Assembly (NCBI RefSeq): GCF_000524195.1
Contig: NW_020170388.1
Span: forward strand, 145,118 to 209,117
From: Echinococcus granulosus
Lineage: Eukaryota > Platyhelminthes > Cestoda > Cyclophyllidea > Taeniidae
Length of the DNA stretch: 64,000 nucleotides
Reading direction: 5' to 3'
This document shows positions 24,482-37,473 of this stretch, one piece after another; the first letter of the stretch is position 1, and every line of letters starts with the position of its first letter. The notes beneath the pieces are model-generated. The model worked only from the letters and a program-made list of their open reading frames with translations, ran no database searches and was not told where the DNA came from. Made by a program: the position numbers and the translations under genes.

Positions 24482-24674
24482 CTATAGGTCATCTCCGTTG
24501 GATGCTTCAATCACCCTCACATTCACCTCCATCTCTTCCTCATCCCCACTTTCCTTCATCTCTGTCATTGTTGAAGCGTCCACACCGGGACGTAGAGGAG
24601 TTTGGAGGCATTGAAGATGGCTCAGTAGCGAGACGAATGTCGTGGTCATCTTCTCCTCCAGTTCTAGCAGATTC
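24482..24674 (-). CDS. KCNH: ERG-type K+ channel, last exon (C-terminus)
   Basis: The acceptor TTGTTGCAG precedes G at 24674, which completes an ATG codon split across the intron (AT in the exon ending at 30791). The first ~25 residues, LLELEEKMTTTFVSLLSHLQ, continue the heptad pattern of the preceding exon's ERLSAQMAQRF. Together they form the short C-terminal coiled coil found near the end of ERG channels, where it helps tetramer assembly. The rest is acidic (ESGDEEEMEV) and ends ...SNGDDL before TAG at 24482-24484. The terminal D-D-L fits a class III PDZ ligand (acidic at -2, hydrophobic at 0), but no evidence of use exists. The assignment rests on exact phase compatibility and the continuing coiled coil; it is inference, but strong. 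Confidence 0.75.
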
Positions 24675-27579
24675 CTGCAACACAACCAATAATAGTAAAA
24701 GTCTCAAACAGTGGAATTAACTGCATCAATCGGCTAACAACTTCTGCTACCTATACTGCATTCATGTGGCGCCGCAATTTCCCCACCCAAACCCCCACTT
24801 CTCTGTTTAGTGATAACTCTGGCTGTAGAAACAGATTAGTGAAGCCTAAAAGCAGTATACATGTAAGGTGTTTGTATTCTGCGGGTAAATACACTTTTCT
24901 GGTTTAGAGTAATGTAAAATTTTATGGGCTGTGGCAGAAGATTTACTTCTGAAATACTGGCAGTGAACGTGTAAGTCAGCTTCACAAAAGTTCAGTAACA
25001 TGGTACCGGGGAACGAGAGGGGAATTGCGACGGAGTTATTAGCAGAAGGCCTGGTGACAATCCACTGATACAGAAAAAAGGTCGAACGACGAAGGTTACT
25101 AGGTCCGTCAAAAAGCAGGAAATAAAAGCTGAGTAACCAACTTCATGACGTGAATAGTAGGTCAAGGGGAACCATTCATGATTGCTTAGTTAAGGAACAT
25201 AATTAGTGGAAGAGTCGCATTTGACCTGGTGACTTTATTTTGCCCTTCGTAGCCAGTATGGATCTCTACTACTTGACTGCAAAAAACACCGCCCACATGA
25301 TCCAAGGATGACAGATTCGAGATAAACCCGCTAATAAACGCAAATCTTGGATGTAACGACCAGATTCTTTGCATTGTAAACAACATAGAGCCCTGAGGCA
25401 ACAGTCTTCCTCCATCCACCGCTTATTCAGGTGACCAGGTGCAACTTCGATTACACCGGAATTACACGAGAAAGTGGTGAACCTATTGCCTAAATTTTGG
25501 GTGGATATCGTGTGCCAAATATCTCACCGTTGGCTGACGTATATTCCACAAAAAATGCCCACTTTTGCAAAGGTAAGGCAAGGAGTGCTGGCCAGACGCT
25601 GGACACCCACACGCATGTAGTGTTACCCGAACGGTGGAGAATTCACGCGGAAGTGGACAATTGAGGATACCCCCCGTTTTTACTCATCGCAGAACGAAAT
25701 ATACTGCTTCAAGGCAGCCAGAAGTGCCAACTGATCGGCACGCAAAGCGACGGCAATGGAGACAACGAAGCGTAGACACGAGCAAAAATAAAGCGAGTAG
25801 TAAAATTTATAAACAAACAGATCCAAGCCGGTTAGTTCGCTGACGGCATTCTTGAATACCGCCAGACCGATAGACATACTTATGATGAAAACAAACTCGA
25901 CAAAATGAGGAGGTACAACCATTAGCCATTATGGAGGGCTAGTTTGTTCTTCTTATTAGACACTTGCTACAAATACAAATTAGCTCCCAAGTTACTTCAC
26001 TTTTGCAATTCACCGTCGGTGAAAGCGAAAGAGCATCTCAAAAACGCATGTTTACTTCGTACCCACATACACACACGCACTTCTTCCATTCCCCCCTTTA
26101 AATTTTCCTATGGTCAGATTTTAGGCAAAGCGGTTCTTTGGGAACACCAAAAAAGGGTACACGCACGATGGAATTAATTCTCAATTCAACACAAAGAAGG
26201 TAGCTTTTCCCTACACTTTCTGAAGAGGAGAATTAAAAGCTGCATGGCTTTGCTCAAGTGAAGTGAAAATCTCTTACGGACCAAAGAGTGCCGGAAATAG
26301 AGAAAATTTTCTGTTATTTAATGAATCATTCGTCGCGGTAACTTACCTTAGTCTTATTCACAGAAGTCGAACACCCAGCCACATCCGGGTGTCGAAATTG
26401 CAGTAATCAAGAGTAATCGTTGCATTAGTACCATGGTTATGAAACTCTAAAGAGATGTCATTTATTAATCTCTGCTTCAATCTGCAGATTCTTCGTCAAA
26501 ATGGAAAGATAGCGAGTATTCAGCACAAAACAAGGCGATGCCATTACTTCCAACGGGCAAAAGTTCACTTGGTTTAGGTATTAAATACGGGCTAAATTGA
26601 AGCAACCAACCGTAAAGCTCATGAGTCCCGACAAATGATGCAAATGTTCACAATTTTTAAGTTGCTGTAACGATCCATCCTCCCTGGTTCAAACACAGCA
26701 TCCTCGCAATATCCTGTTGATTGAGGTGGGTTTAAAATTAGTACTACTTCCAAGTAAAGACAAACGAAGAGTTGGGTTAGATGTAATGTGGTGAAGAACG
26801 CGCAGTATGTTGGTGTAATCTTGGAGCAAAAAGTTCCGTTTCTGATATGAGATATAAAGTTTGAAAAAAAAGGACAATTACATGAATTAAGACTACCCTG
26901 GAAATTCGCATATGAATTGACAACGCCAATTTGTGTCATTCTTTGACTAGACTGCTTTTATAATATCCTTAGTAATTCAACCTGCATATCTATAACCTTC
27001 AGCATGTTGGGTGTTTCTTTTAAGGGGGTCCATAGATGTGTTGAAAATGGATGCTGCTTCCAGTCATGAGGCCTATTGTGGGATATGCCATGGAACAGCA
27101 CAGACAGCTAGAATAATGAGGATGCAAGGAATGAACGTATGGCATTGTACTTTGGCAAATCTAATTCTGAAACTGATCCACAAGCCTGCTGAAAATATGA
27201 GCTAAAAACATGTTAGCGGATATCCACGAGTGGGTGCATCAAAACAAGGATTGAATGATGATATAACCCTACCCTTCCTTACAATATGTGTCATCGTAGG
27301 ATCACCACAATGAGAGGGCCCGCTTTGAGAGGTCATACAAATCACCAAAGTTTAACCAAAGGAGACCACACCCTCATCAGTGACTTTTCTCCAAGCTTGA
27401 AGAGGACGCAATACACCTAAGCACCCGAAAAATTTTAAAGTGCGGATGCGAAGTTCACAAAAGCACAGCAAATGCATGGAGAATTGTTGGGATGATTTTA
27501 AAAGAGGTCACAGGGGAGAGTGGGAGAAGGAAAGCAAAAAACCATTTATTAGAAGTCTCACTGCCCACGCGTTGCGAAG

Positions 27580-27581
<2 letters not shown>

Positions 27582-27611
<30 letters not shown>
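27582..27611. repeat. (CA)15 microsatellite
   Basis: This is an uninterrupted 30-bp CA dinucleotide tract inside a KCNH intron. It is likely to be length-polymorphic. Confidence 0.95.
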
Positions 27612-27613
<2 letters not shown>

Positions 27614-28192
27614 GAAGCATTCAATTCAAATGCCGCAGTTAGCGAGAGTGGATGTATGAAATTTATTGTAACAATTAGAAAAAGAAGCACTTTTGGGTCC
27701 AGATTAATCCGATTGCTCTAGAGCCCTTCATTAGATGGGCATACCCTTTAAGGAGCGTTTGCCAGAATGGCAACGACGAAGCGAAGCACGGCCTGTACAA
27801 TTGTACATCCCACAAAACTATCCCCCTCCTCCTCATTGGACCGATCGCAGATTCAAGTCAACGGAGACTGCTGAATCTGCTGACCAAAATGTCAATTGTG
27901 ATCCGTACATGGCTCATAATAAAAGCCACCACTTTCTTCATTTATGACATTATTGCATAAAACAAAATTACTACAAATTCCTTGGAAATGTAAACAATAG
28001 ACGAGCTACAATTCACCACTAGAAAGGGTCGGAAGTTACACTACTATCAACGAATTCGCTGGTACTCTTCAAAACAGGATTCTCAAGAGGACATTTCTAG
28101 CCCATATCGTAGATGGGACCATTGTAGCTCAATTTGCGGAGCTATAGCAGCAGGCAAGATTTTGAGTAGCACCGGTTCAAAGTAGAGTGGAC

Positions 28193-28682
28193 AATAACAA
28201 TGGCCTTGATATCCACTTTGTAGTGATGTTCCATTGCCTTTTCTCTCCCTTTTGGCTGTAGCTCGCCAAAATCAGCCAACACATTTCTAAGAACCAGTAT
28301 TACTCACAAGGAACTTCACTCTAGCCCCAAACATGGCATCCGCTTTCACCCGGCTCCGTCAATCGTCTGACTTGTTTGTGCGCACACATTATCCTCACAA
28401 AGACCTCATTGTATAGCATATTCGTGGGTTCATAAAGTCACATTACCTACAATGGAAGAGTGAACGAAACACAGACAAAGTGCTTACTTGTGATTGAGGA
28501 GGAGTGCAATGTTGCCCGCGCACATCCAGGTGCCAAATTTCACGTGGCCGACCACCTGGCCCTCTGTATGGCACGGCGCACACCAGCGCCATTCCCCCTC
28601 CACTCACCAAACCCCGTGCCCCATGTGACACATTAGGCGTTGGTGACCACTGCCACGTGGTGATTGTGGCTGAAATGCCCCA
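28193..28682 (-). repeat. 490-bp inverted repeat, left copy
   Basis: This copy is the reverse complement of 37474-37963 with 4 mismatches, all transitions, and no gaps by direct reading (about 99.2% identical). Read on the minus strand it opens TGGGGCATTTCAG, carries a GC-rich open stretch (exon-like, 28488-28669) and a donor-like CAA|GTAAGC, and ends ...GGCCATTGTTATT. There are no terminal inverted repeats and no clear target-site duplication. It lies in the intron downstream of the KCNH tail exon. Confidence 0.95.
28488..28669 (-). pseudogene. exon-like segment inside the left repeat
   Basis: On the minus strand this 182-bp stretch runs from after a TTTCAG acceptor-like site to a GTAAGC donor-like site and is open throughout (…WQWSPTPNVSHGARG… …GGRPREIWHLDVRG…). 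The composition is protein-like and GC-rich compared with its surroundings. It may be a captured exon of some gene. I do not recognise the source, and function is doubtful. Confidence 0.3.
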
Positions 28683-30790
28683 TTTTCAGTTTTGTGCATG
28701 TGCCAAGCAGTAAAGGGCGAGAGATTGGCGGTAGACGAAGCGAAGACGCGGAATATCGGAAAATCAGCTTTCAATCCTCTGCCACATAGGCAATAATGCA
28801 AACACAGAGCGGTTTATGCTGCACTCCAATTTTTGCAGAAAGTAGGTCTAATGATTAATTTTCGACACTCTCGAGTACCATTGAGCTTTTACTGAAACCT
28901 TCCACCAAGTGAACTTCCCTCAAAGTGATTTTATACTTTAATAGGTTCAATTTATCTATCAACAATTCACTTTCAGGGAAGCTAAAAAGGGAGAAATACT
29001 TTAAGAAATCCATGGTTTATGAATCAATCCGCGATGAGCAATGAAGGCCGCGTTCTAAAGGCGACAAGCTGATTGGCATTTAGAAGGTTGGGCCTCAAAA
29101 GAAGTGCAAACACATGTTAGGCGTAAGTGATATCTTTCATTCTTCGATGGTAAGAAAGAATGATACCGGTTGACAGTTTGAAGTGAACTTGTTTCCACCC
29201 TATTTATACAATAAGACAAAAAAGAACAATGTGGGAATGGTAGTCCTCCGTGTGGAGTACTTTCGAATGCAAAAAGGCACCCACTTATAGAGGTGTAAAT
29301 TCAGGAATACCTCAAAATAGGAAAAGGGGGCCAAAAAGACCCACGGTCCCTAGACAGTGGTGATGATTGTCTACAGAACAACCACAAGAGGGAAAAGACT
29401 AAGCCCATGGATAAAGCAGTGCCAACAAAAAAACTAAATATTCATGCTCATCCACTCTAACCGGTAGAGTGAAATTTTTTTTTGTTCCAAACGATGACAA
29501 AAAAGTTGACAACAGTTGACAGTTGGAAGGAGGTTAATTTCAAACGTCAAACCTGATTGACACATTCTACTCATAGGGTAAAGGTAAAATATTATTTTTC
29601 ATAAGAAATGGAAAAGATCAGACTAGAAAAGAAGTAGTCTTCAAAGAGAGCCAACCACGGGTCGAAATCGCATTAATCCCAAGAGGCCCATGACGGAATC
29701 ATTTAGCCCTGCTGCGGTACTATAAATTTTGGTGATTTCACCTCTCCCCGGCCTATTTTTTTTAATTCGTAAACCATCACAATTAATAACCTGGTCTTCC
29801 ACGTATATATTTTCCTAGGACCTTCCCATTATGCATTCGCCGATGGCAGCCCTTTTATGCACAACTGTCGTATCCGGTAGTACTGTAAGGGCAACTTTTC
29901 CATGTTCCGGAGCTCTCACAGCAGGACCAAGCAATGCAGAATTGGATCACTTTGAAATTGTACTCATTGGAATGAGGACCTCCCAAGTTAGTTAAGGGAT
30001 AAGCCGACTGAGCAAATTATAACATGGGAAGGAAGTAGTGAGGTTGAATTAGCTTGCTAATGATGGAGAAAAGCCATTAAATATGGGTGATGTGATTCTC
30101 GTATTTTGTGGAAGTTAAAAAATCGAAGAGCAGTAAACTCAAACTTCATGTTTCAAAATTCAAATAGTGAATTGAGTAGCAAATTGTTAAAATCAAAATG
30201 GTTTCTTTGTCAAATAGAAGGTGTGTAATAGACCAAGCTAAAGGTGCTTCATTCTACTCTGTTACAGTTAAGTTTACTTGAGAATTATTTGAAAAAGAAA
30301 AGGGTCAACTGGTTAGGCAGATGAAATCGCTCAATCGCTGACCTCTGTGCAGAATCAAAAAGGACACAAAATGAACTCACGGGATCAAATAAATTCCGTC
30401 GGTCTAAAAATGAGCCAACAAAAGACGCGTTTAAAAGTAACATTCGCAATGTAGAATTCACATGTTTTGAAAAAAAATGCCCAGGTTTTAAAAGGCTACT
30501 CGACAAAGGAAGGCAGCTTGTCCCTTTAAGAAAAAAAGGCATTTAAGAGATTGGCAAAAAAATTCTCTTGAATTAAAATAGGTTACTTGAAGGGTAATCG
30601 AGAAGTAAACGAGTCCAGGAAGGTAATATATGTAGCCATAAGGCGAGTGGACTTCCCTAGTTTAAAAGTTCCAAAGCAAACACAAAGTGGTCTCATGGTG
30701 TCTAGTCCTACTGGCCCAAAAGGAATTGATGATGGCAAACACTCAAAAAACCATCTTTACAAGCTTGTAATACTACCAACTATCACTCAC

Positions 30791-31242
30791 ATCTCCATCT
30801 TGTTGAACCGCTGAGCCATTTGAGCGGATAGTCGCTCCTCCAAGTCCATATGGGAAGGTGGAGGCGAGGCCGTAGTGGTGGTGGTGGTAGCAGTGGGCGA
30901 GGCGAAAGAGTCAATACCACCGCCACCATCTCCATCAGTATTAGGAGCAGAAGCGGAATCAGCAACCATCGCGGTGGCGGAGTGCTCAAGAAGGCGCTGA
31001 AGACGCTCCAACTCCCAGGAGCAGAGCTTCCGACGCCGATGATCGCCCAGCCACGTGTCGGGCAGACGCGCACGCGATTGCATTTGTGCTCGCGGAGGTA
31101 CTTGCAACAGTGGCGTCTCTGTGAAAACGCAGGACGAGGAGGTCGTCTTGTGCAAGCAGACCGGAGAAGTGCCACCATGTGGCGAGTGTAGCTGCTGCTG
31201 GTCTTGTTGTTGCTTCTGGTCCCGTGAGAGGCAGAAGAGGTC
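30791..31242 (-). CDS. KCNH: ERG-type K+ channel, tail exon
   Basis: The acceptor TTCATAG ends at 31243. The exon opens in phase 0 with DLFCLSRDQK, matching the phase 0 end of the CNBHD exon. It runs open for 150 codons plus two bases and ends at AT|GTGAGT. The first third is Gln-rich (QKQQQDQQQ). The middle has WELERLQRLLEHS, a short amphipathic helix. Then come Gly/Asp- and Thr-rich low-complexity stretches, then DLEERLSAQMAQRFNKMEM, which begins the ERG-type C-terminal coiled coil and continues across the splice into the last exon. The distal tails of ERG channels are poorly conserved, so the match is by position, phase and coiled-coil pattern. Additional exons between this one and the CNBHD exon are possible. 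It is the only exon between the two inverted repeats. Confidence 0.7.
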
Positions 31243-34200
31243 CTATGAATGCAGAACAGTACATGTGACTAAACTAATTTAAGCGGCAATTTTTGGGAGC
31301 AAGACAGTGGTAAACTAGAGCATTGGCGAACTCAAAAACTTGGTCCCATGGTCATAGAGTGGTATACTACTGAGTGAATTTAATTGTGACACTGGGTGAA
31401 TAAAAGCAACACATTGAACAACTCGCTTGTTGATGAAACTAAAACTGAGCTCCCTTGTTACGTTGGAATATATCACTAAGCGAATTTAAGCGGTCCGCTC
31501 TAAAATTGAGTCTGGAATACAATAGCAAGATTTCAAAATCTCAGTTCTATGAATACGAAGTGGTAAATTGCTAAATAAACTTAAGAGACAAATACATAAG
31601 TTCGTTATCGTTAGAATCATCAATTACAAATGTTGTTGGGTAGATTAAAGGAAAGGATTTGTGAATTGGAATGAAAGATGGATAAAGAAACGGCTTATCA
31701 TTAGGCAGTGCCATATCACACCACTGTGGTAATGTAGGTGACAAAATTGGAGGGTTGTGTAAATGGAAGTTTGGGAAAACAGGGGATGCTCTTGCGTACT
31801 GAGACTGCCAATTCACAAGGGATAAATCGCATCAACACACACAGCCTACACCAACGTTGAACTGGGATAAGATGAAAATTTATGCATGTACGAAAACGCA
31901 ATCAAAATAGTCAACAGATTGGCAAGAAAGTAGTGGATAAATTAAAAACCCACATTTTTGTTTTTGCTCCTAGAGATGAGGAAAATTTCGATCAAGTCAT
32001 TCCAAGAAAGAGGAAACTTTCCAACAAATAACCGTCCTTCAAAGCAGGGAGTTCAGACTAAAATCATGAAAGATGTTGAAAAAAGTTGTAAGTTTATCAC
32101 ATGAGTGTATTCAAAGAGGCATCCTGACGAGATTATTTAGTTATTTTATAACTTAACGCATTCACACAGATTTTAGAAAATAAAATGAGAGACCCTGGCG
32201 CATGAGTACTGAGAATCAGGTGCAGTTCACTGAACTTATTTCTGAATACTCCAAAAGAAATCGAGGATAAAACTCCCACCGAATGCATTCAAAAGTCAGA
32301 AGACAAAAGATATGCTCCACCCCAAATGCCCCACAGGTTACCGTAGTCCGACTCCTCTTTGTGTTATTTCTCCAGAGCGTTCTATCTCCACCTTCAGAAG
32401 GTAAATTTACCAAATCAGTCGGGAAAATGGAGTCGAAGGGAGATGACAATAAAACAAAGGGAAAGGGTAACATTACGTCCTGCATCACGCAACCTGGTGC
32501 AAATTCAAAACAAAGTACCACTGCGTGAGACGCCAACAAATGTGCCGATGGCAGGAGCTGCAGACACAACAACAGAAGTGGCGATGGCGGTGGTAATGGT
32601 AAAAACAAAGCGACTTTTTAGATGAATGAATATACCACCGAATTCTCCACGATGATGCCCATGGTAAAAAGGTCTCCTGTAAAGTAGAAAGCTACAATAT
32701 ACACTCCTACCTATGCATACATTTTTACTTCGGTAAACATTGTCTCGATTGTGATTGATTAACACCTGTAGCGTAAACAAGTTCGGTTTCAGAGTTTAAC
32801 GGTACTAGAATACACAAGTTAGTTAATTTCACAGATATATATATTCTGATAGAAGGACAGTCAGAAAATATTGTCTTTGGGGAAGTAAAAACGTTCAAAA
32901 AGATTGCTACCAGCGCTCTAATTCCCCTAGTCGGACATCACAGATGTGTGACACTCATTCTTTATTATTCTATGATAACTGCTTCCACAAAAGCACGATC
33001 TAAGCAAAATGACTTAATAACGATAAAATGGACGTAGAATGATCTTCATGTGAGGATAATTACGTTTTGGTTGCTGAGCGGCGGTTAAACTAGTCAATTA
33101 AGTGGCGAGAGTATAGATGTCATAGTAGAAGAATAAAGCTTCTGAAGTGTTGCAATCCACTTTCCTACGAGACAAATTCTGATAGAGAAAGTGTTAGGTA
33201 AGTAAACTTAAAGTGTGTTAAGAAAAACAATGAAATTCGGGCCTGAAAATACAAAAATTGGTAGTTATTAATAGGTTTGAATTAAAAGAAGTACTGGGAA
33301 GGGTCGGTGACCTAATAAGAAATTTACTTAGCTGGTGGTCAGACATATTTCCACTCGAGGACAAAGTTTTGGCGATTTTTCAGGAAAGGCATTACAAAGG
33401 ATTGGAATGAACAGGTAAACACAACAAACCAAGCCTGGACCCAAAGGCAGTGAATGCATCATGGTTCGTGATTGAGATGGACGTAAAAAGGCTTTGACGA
33501 CTAACTACGGTAATTCTGGGACTGCATTCACCTCAGATATGGTTCTGAAAATCAAAAAAATGTTGTAATATTGGGTGAGAATACTACTTTGTGTTAAAAG
33601 AAAAGAACATTCAACGCAAAAAGGTGCTTCTAGAAGTCCAGAATTTGTCTAGTAAGTTCAAGATGTCACCAAAGAAAGCTGCGACAAGTCGAACTGTTTC
33701 AGGGGTCAAAATCAGGTACATCAGAGACTACCGTCAATTTCCAAGTCGAGGAATTTGTACGACACTACCCAAATAGTCAGTATTGTCTGAGAGTAGATGA
33801 CTACGATACTTTTGGATACTCTAAATTGATTTAGAGCTCTGTCTAGAGGATTGCAAACAAGCACGCCTGTAATGTGCAACTACGTAAACCTTCCAGCCTC
33901 ACGAGATCCAGTTTTCCAACAGGCGATATGACGCACCACTAATAGTCTCCCAACCCTTTTGAGCGCCGAAAAAGCTACTACTTTCCGAATGATAGGATTT
34001 ATAACGTCTTCAGAGGTAACTCAGACCCTGCATCTACAGCACCAATAACTCGAGGATGTTATGACAGTACTAAGACAGGAATCAAAACAGCGTAAAACAT
34101 CATTAACGGATATCCTCTCCTCTCATTTTCAGTTTTCGAGTTTTCTTAAATTAAACGTTACTTATCACACGCCTGGCGCACCTATAAATCAGCCGTATGC

Positions 34201-34743
34201 CTTATCCAACGCCTTAACGATGAGGTTGTGTTAATATGTGCATGTGTGCGGTGTGCCATTTTGTTGCAAAGGCCAAGGCTTCAAAGAGGTGTGCTAGGTG
34301 TCACACAGAGGAGGAGGAAGAGGAGGAGCGGGATATGGAGTGGGAAATCACAGCTAAACAAAGTCATTTAGTGTAGACGTGAGAGTGTTTAAATGATACT
34401 CTCGGAATACAGTAGTCTGAAGACATGGGTTAAAAAATATGCATAATAATCTACCTGCAGAAGTAATATTTGATGGCAATACTGGGCTAACACACAGAGA
34501 TCCATCAACCCAATCGGAGAGAACTATAACAACAAGGTTTGATTCGATATCAGTAAAATACTCGAAGTAAATTCAAAGGTTGACTAATTGGCTTGAATCA
34601 ATGAGTCACGCTCATATACCATCCGGCCTTCAAAGAAACTTTCAGACAATTTAAGCGAAGCTAGATTATTACTTCAAATGAGAAGCTTCCCTTTCACTTA
34701 CTGAGTTAAGAAACAGTCCCGCTTTCCGATACACGCACACCTT

Positions 34744-34757
34744 CCCCCCCCCCCCCC
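34744..34757. repeat. C14 homopolymer
   Basis: Fourteen consecutive C. Similar runs of 11-13 G or C occur at 4338, 4743 and 11285. Such runs are a recurring feature of this window and prone to length error. Confidence 0.9.
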
Positions 34758-37473
34758 AAAGGACCACAGTGTTCAAAAATCGTGACCGTAGTGAGATTCA
34801 AAGCGAGAAAGAGAGAGGACAGTGTGCCCGAATAAATAAACAGTAATTAAAATTGGGTGAGGGTAAAATTGTCTGGAAATGTTTGCGTGTAATAAGCATA
34901 AATTTGGTGAGGCACTGCTCTACCTCGCCGATTGAACATTGGCTGAAGCTGAATAGAACCAGTGAAGTAACTAGTGGGTCACTCTGTGGCGATCCCTCTC
35001 TATTATGATCTTGTGAATAATTCCGCTTCAGAAGACAGAGAAATTGATAAAATCGTTTTATCAAACCTTAGGACTAGACAGTTCTGCCATGAATACATCC
35101 ATCGAGTCTGCTTCACTTTATGGCAACAGTCATAAGGAGAGTTCGATTCTGCAGTTACATTTTTTTATCAATGCAGTTATGAACTTCACTATTTTCAAAT
35201 TGTTTCTGCCTCGACCAACGCTATTTTTAATGCTTTCACAGGTGGTGCTTTGCTCACCAACCTATTGACACCCCTGACCGTTTTTAACCAGCACAATTTC
35301 TGCACCGCGAGAAAACTACGGGCACCTTCGTGGGTGTGGGAGCATAAATCCCACTCTCTCCAGACCACCACATACATAGGTGGGGATAGAAGAAACCCCT
35401 CACCTTTTCAGCTAATGGTAAACTCCCATCACGCCATATTAGAAACCGGACATCTTGTGATAGCGCTGTATCCCATTATGCAATCACTCCGTTTCTTACC
35501 TGAATTATTTACTTAACCGAAGAACTGGCTTAATTGCTAACAATTAAAGTTCCCTTTTGCAATTGTCTTCCACTTGTCCCATCTAAACGTCACGCAAACA
35601 CAAACCGTAAGTACAGATGCATTTTGGGTCAAAAGTGACAGGTCTATCAAACAATAAGTTGAAAGTGCTGCAACATGTACTCTGCTTGTACTTATATTTA
35701 GCGAAGAAAAAAAGAACAATTGGAAGGGATATCACCCAGGTAGTGAAGTTGGCCCCTCTAATACGAGCCATTTCAGGCAGTAGTTGACTTGGCCTGAAAA
35801 AGGAATAAACTTTTCTGCATTTCTCATTTAACCCGATCCAATGTGTTCACCGTCCGAATCTCAGATGAAAAAAGTCATGATGCTTTCAGCTTCCCAGTTT
35901 GACATCGACCCACTTTTCACCCTTCGTATCTGCTCAAAAACGAAAAAGTATAATCGTCACGATAGCATAACCGACCCACATCCACTTTACTGGTGTAGAC
36001 CTAACCGATCCGTTTGTGACGAGGAAGTGAAGACCAGATAAAAAAAAATTAGGGCGTCACACATGCGACGCTGGTAGTGATAGATTTGCGTGAGTAATGA
36101 GGAGGAATTTAAAAAGGAAGGAAATTTTACAGAAAGTTGATAAGAAAACTGATCAAAAGAAGGGTGGAAGTGGGCTCGCTATGGTGTGCAAAGACGAGAC
36201 ACCTACGGCATGAATGTGAAAAAAAGTAGCCAGTGAAGGAGGAATGAGCCGGTGGCTCGGTGAAGAGGAAAAAGGGAAAAGCAAATGCAGGATTTTTCCC
36301 GAAGAAGTGACTCATTCGGGCGCCCAAATGAAACGCCTCCAAGTCGCTTAGACTAGAAACTCTAGATCCACGAAATCCTTTGCCTTTCCCCAAGTAACTC
36401 ACTGCGAACTAAGACGATTTTGAGCGTCTTTATAACAAGAAGTAAATTAAAATATTTTATTGCAAGACAATCCGTTATTTTAGGATTTCCTCCTGGAACA
36501 TATGGAGAAAACTGGGGATCATCTGCTCATACCGTAAATTTTTACGAGCAATAGAAGGCTTGCTCAAACATTCAGACCTATGGCTTCCAACCTTATTTTC
36601 TCCACCCCATTTGAAGGCAAGCTGAACTCTTGCCTATTTGGACAAGTGAGGAAGTAACTAAAGCTCGATTAGCCCTCCTGCCTATCTTCTTTTACCAAGC
36701 ATAAGATCCTGGGCATGTATAATCATGCATTTTCCGAGGGCTTTTCGAAGTACGATCCAACCTCCAAGTTAAAGAAACGAAAAAAATTACCAGATTTCTT
36801 TCTAGGTTTATTTTGCGATTGTTTCTGTTAACTCAAAACACTTTCACACTTATGCGCCGCATTAAAATCAACACGGACAACTTCTCCCTTTTGTGTGGTC
36901 TCACTTAGCTTGTGCATAATTTTTTTGAAAGCCCCAATCCATGGCGGTTTGGCAAAAGAAGAAATAGCGACTTTAACAGTGCCGTGCCGACAAACCTCAA
37001 CATAGGAAGTTTTGTGTGAGAGTAAATTTGCCTCTTTTCTGGAGGGCTGACGCCTGTTCACAAATTACAAAAGACTAACACGCGGTGATTAGGGTAAAAC
37101 CTTAAAATCTTACACTTCCATGCTAATACACCTCCAACATGGTCAATGGATTTCAATGAATTAAAACACGACCGCGCCTCCTTACCCGACTAACCGGAAG
37201 ATTTTGCGCCTCCCAAAATATTCCTCGAACTTTTAGTGCAGTTTCGAGAGAGAGATACTTCCTGTCTAGAGATCTGCACTAGTATCAAGAAACCAGTCAT
37301 CGAAAAGTTGTCACTGCAATAAGTTTCTTCTTCCACAACCTGCCCACAAGAACGTATCAATCTGCTTTTACAAATGAAGCAAACGTGCTTCAACGAGTTA
37401 AAAACTCGAATCCAGAAAACCAAAAGTCTAAGCTTGTCAATTACAGAAGTCAAAACAGAGCGAAAAACTACTT

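Larger units (their letters stand above)
24675..30790 (-). other. KCNH: KCNH intron (left inverted repeat inside)
   Basis: This intron has a GTGAGT donor at 30785-30790 and a TTGCAG acceptor at 24675. It contains a (CA)15 microsatellite (27582-27611) and the left member of the 490-bp inverted repeat pair (28193-28682). I see no other gene on either strand. Confidence 0.7.

Noticed and set aside
28443..28631. 62-codon open frame as an independent gene (also at 37525-37713)
   Set aside because: It is part of the duplicated 490-bp repeat and reads through a donor-like site; better described as an exon-like fragment than as a gene.
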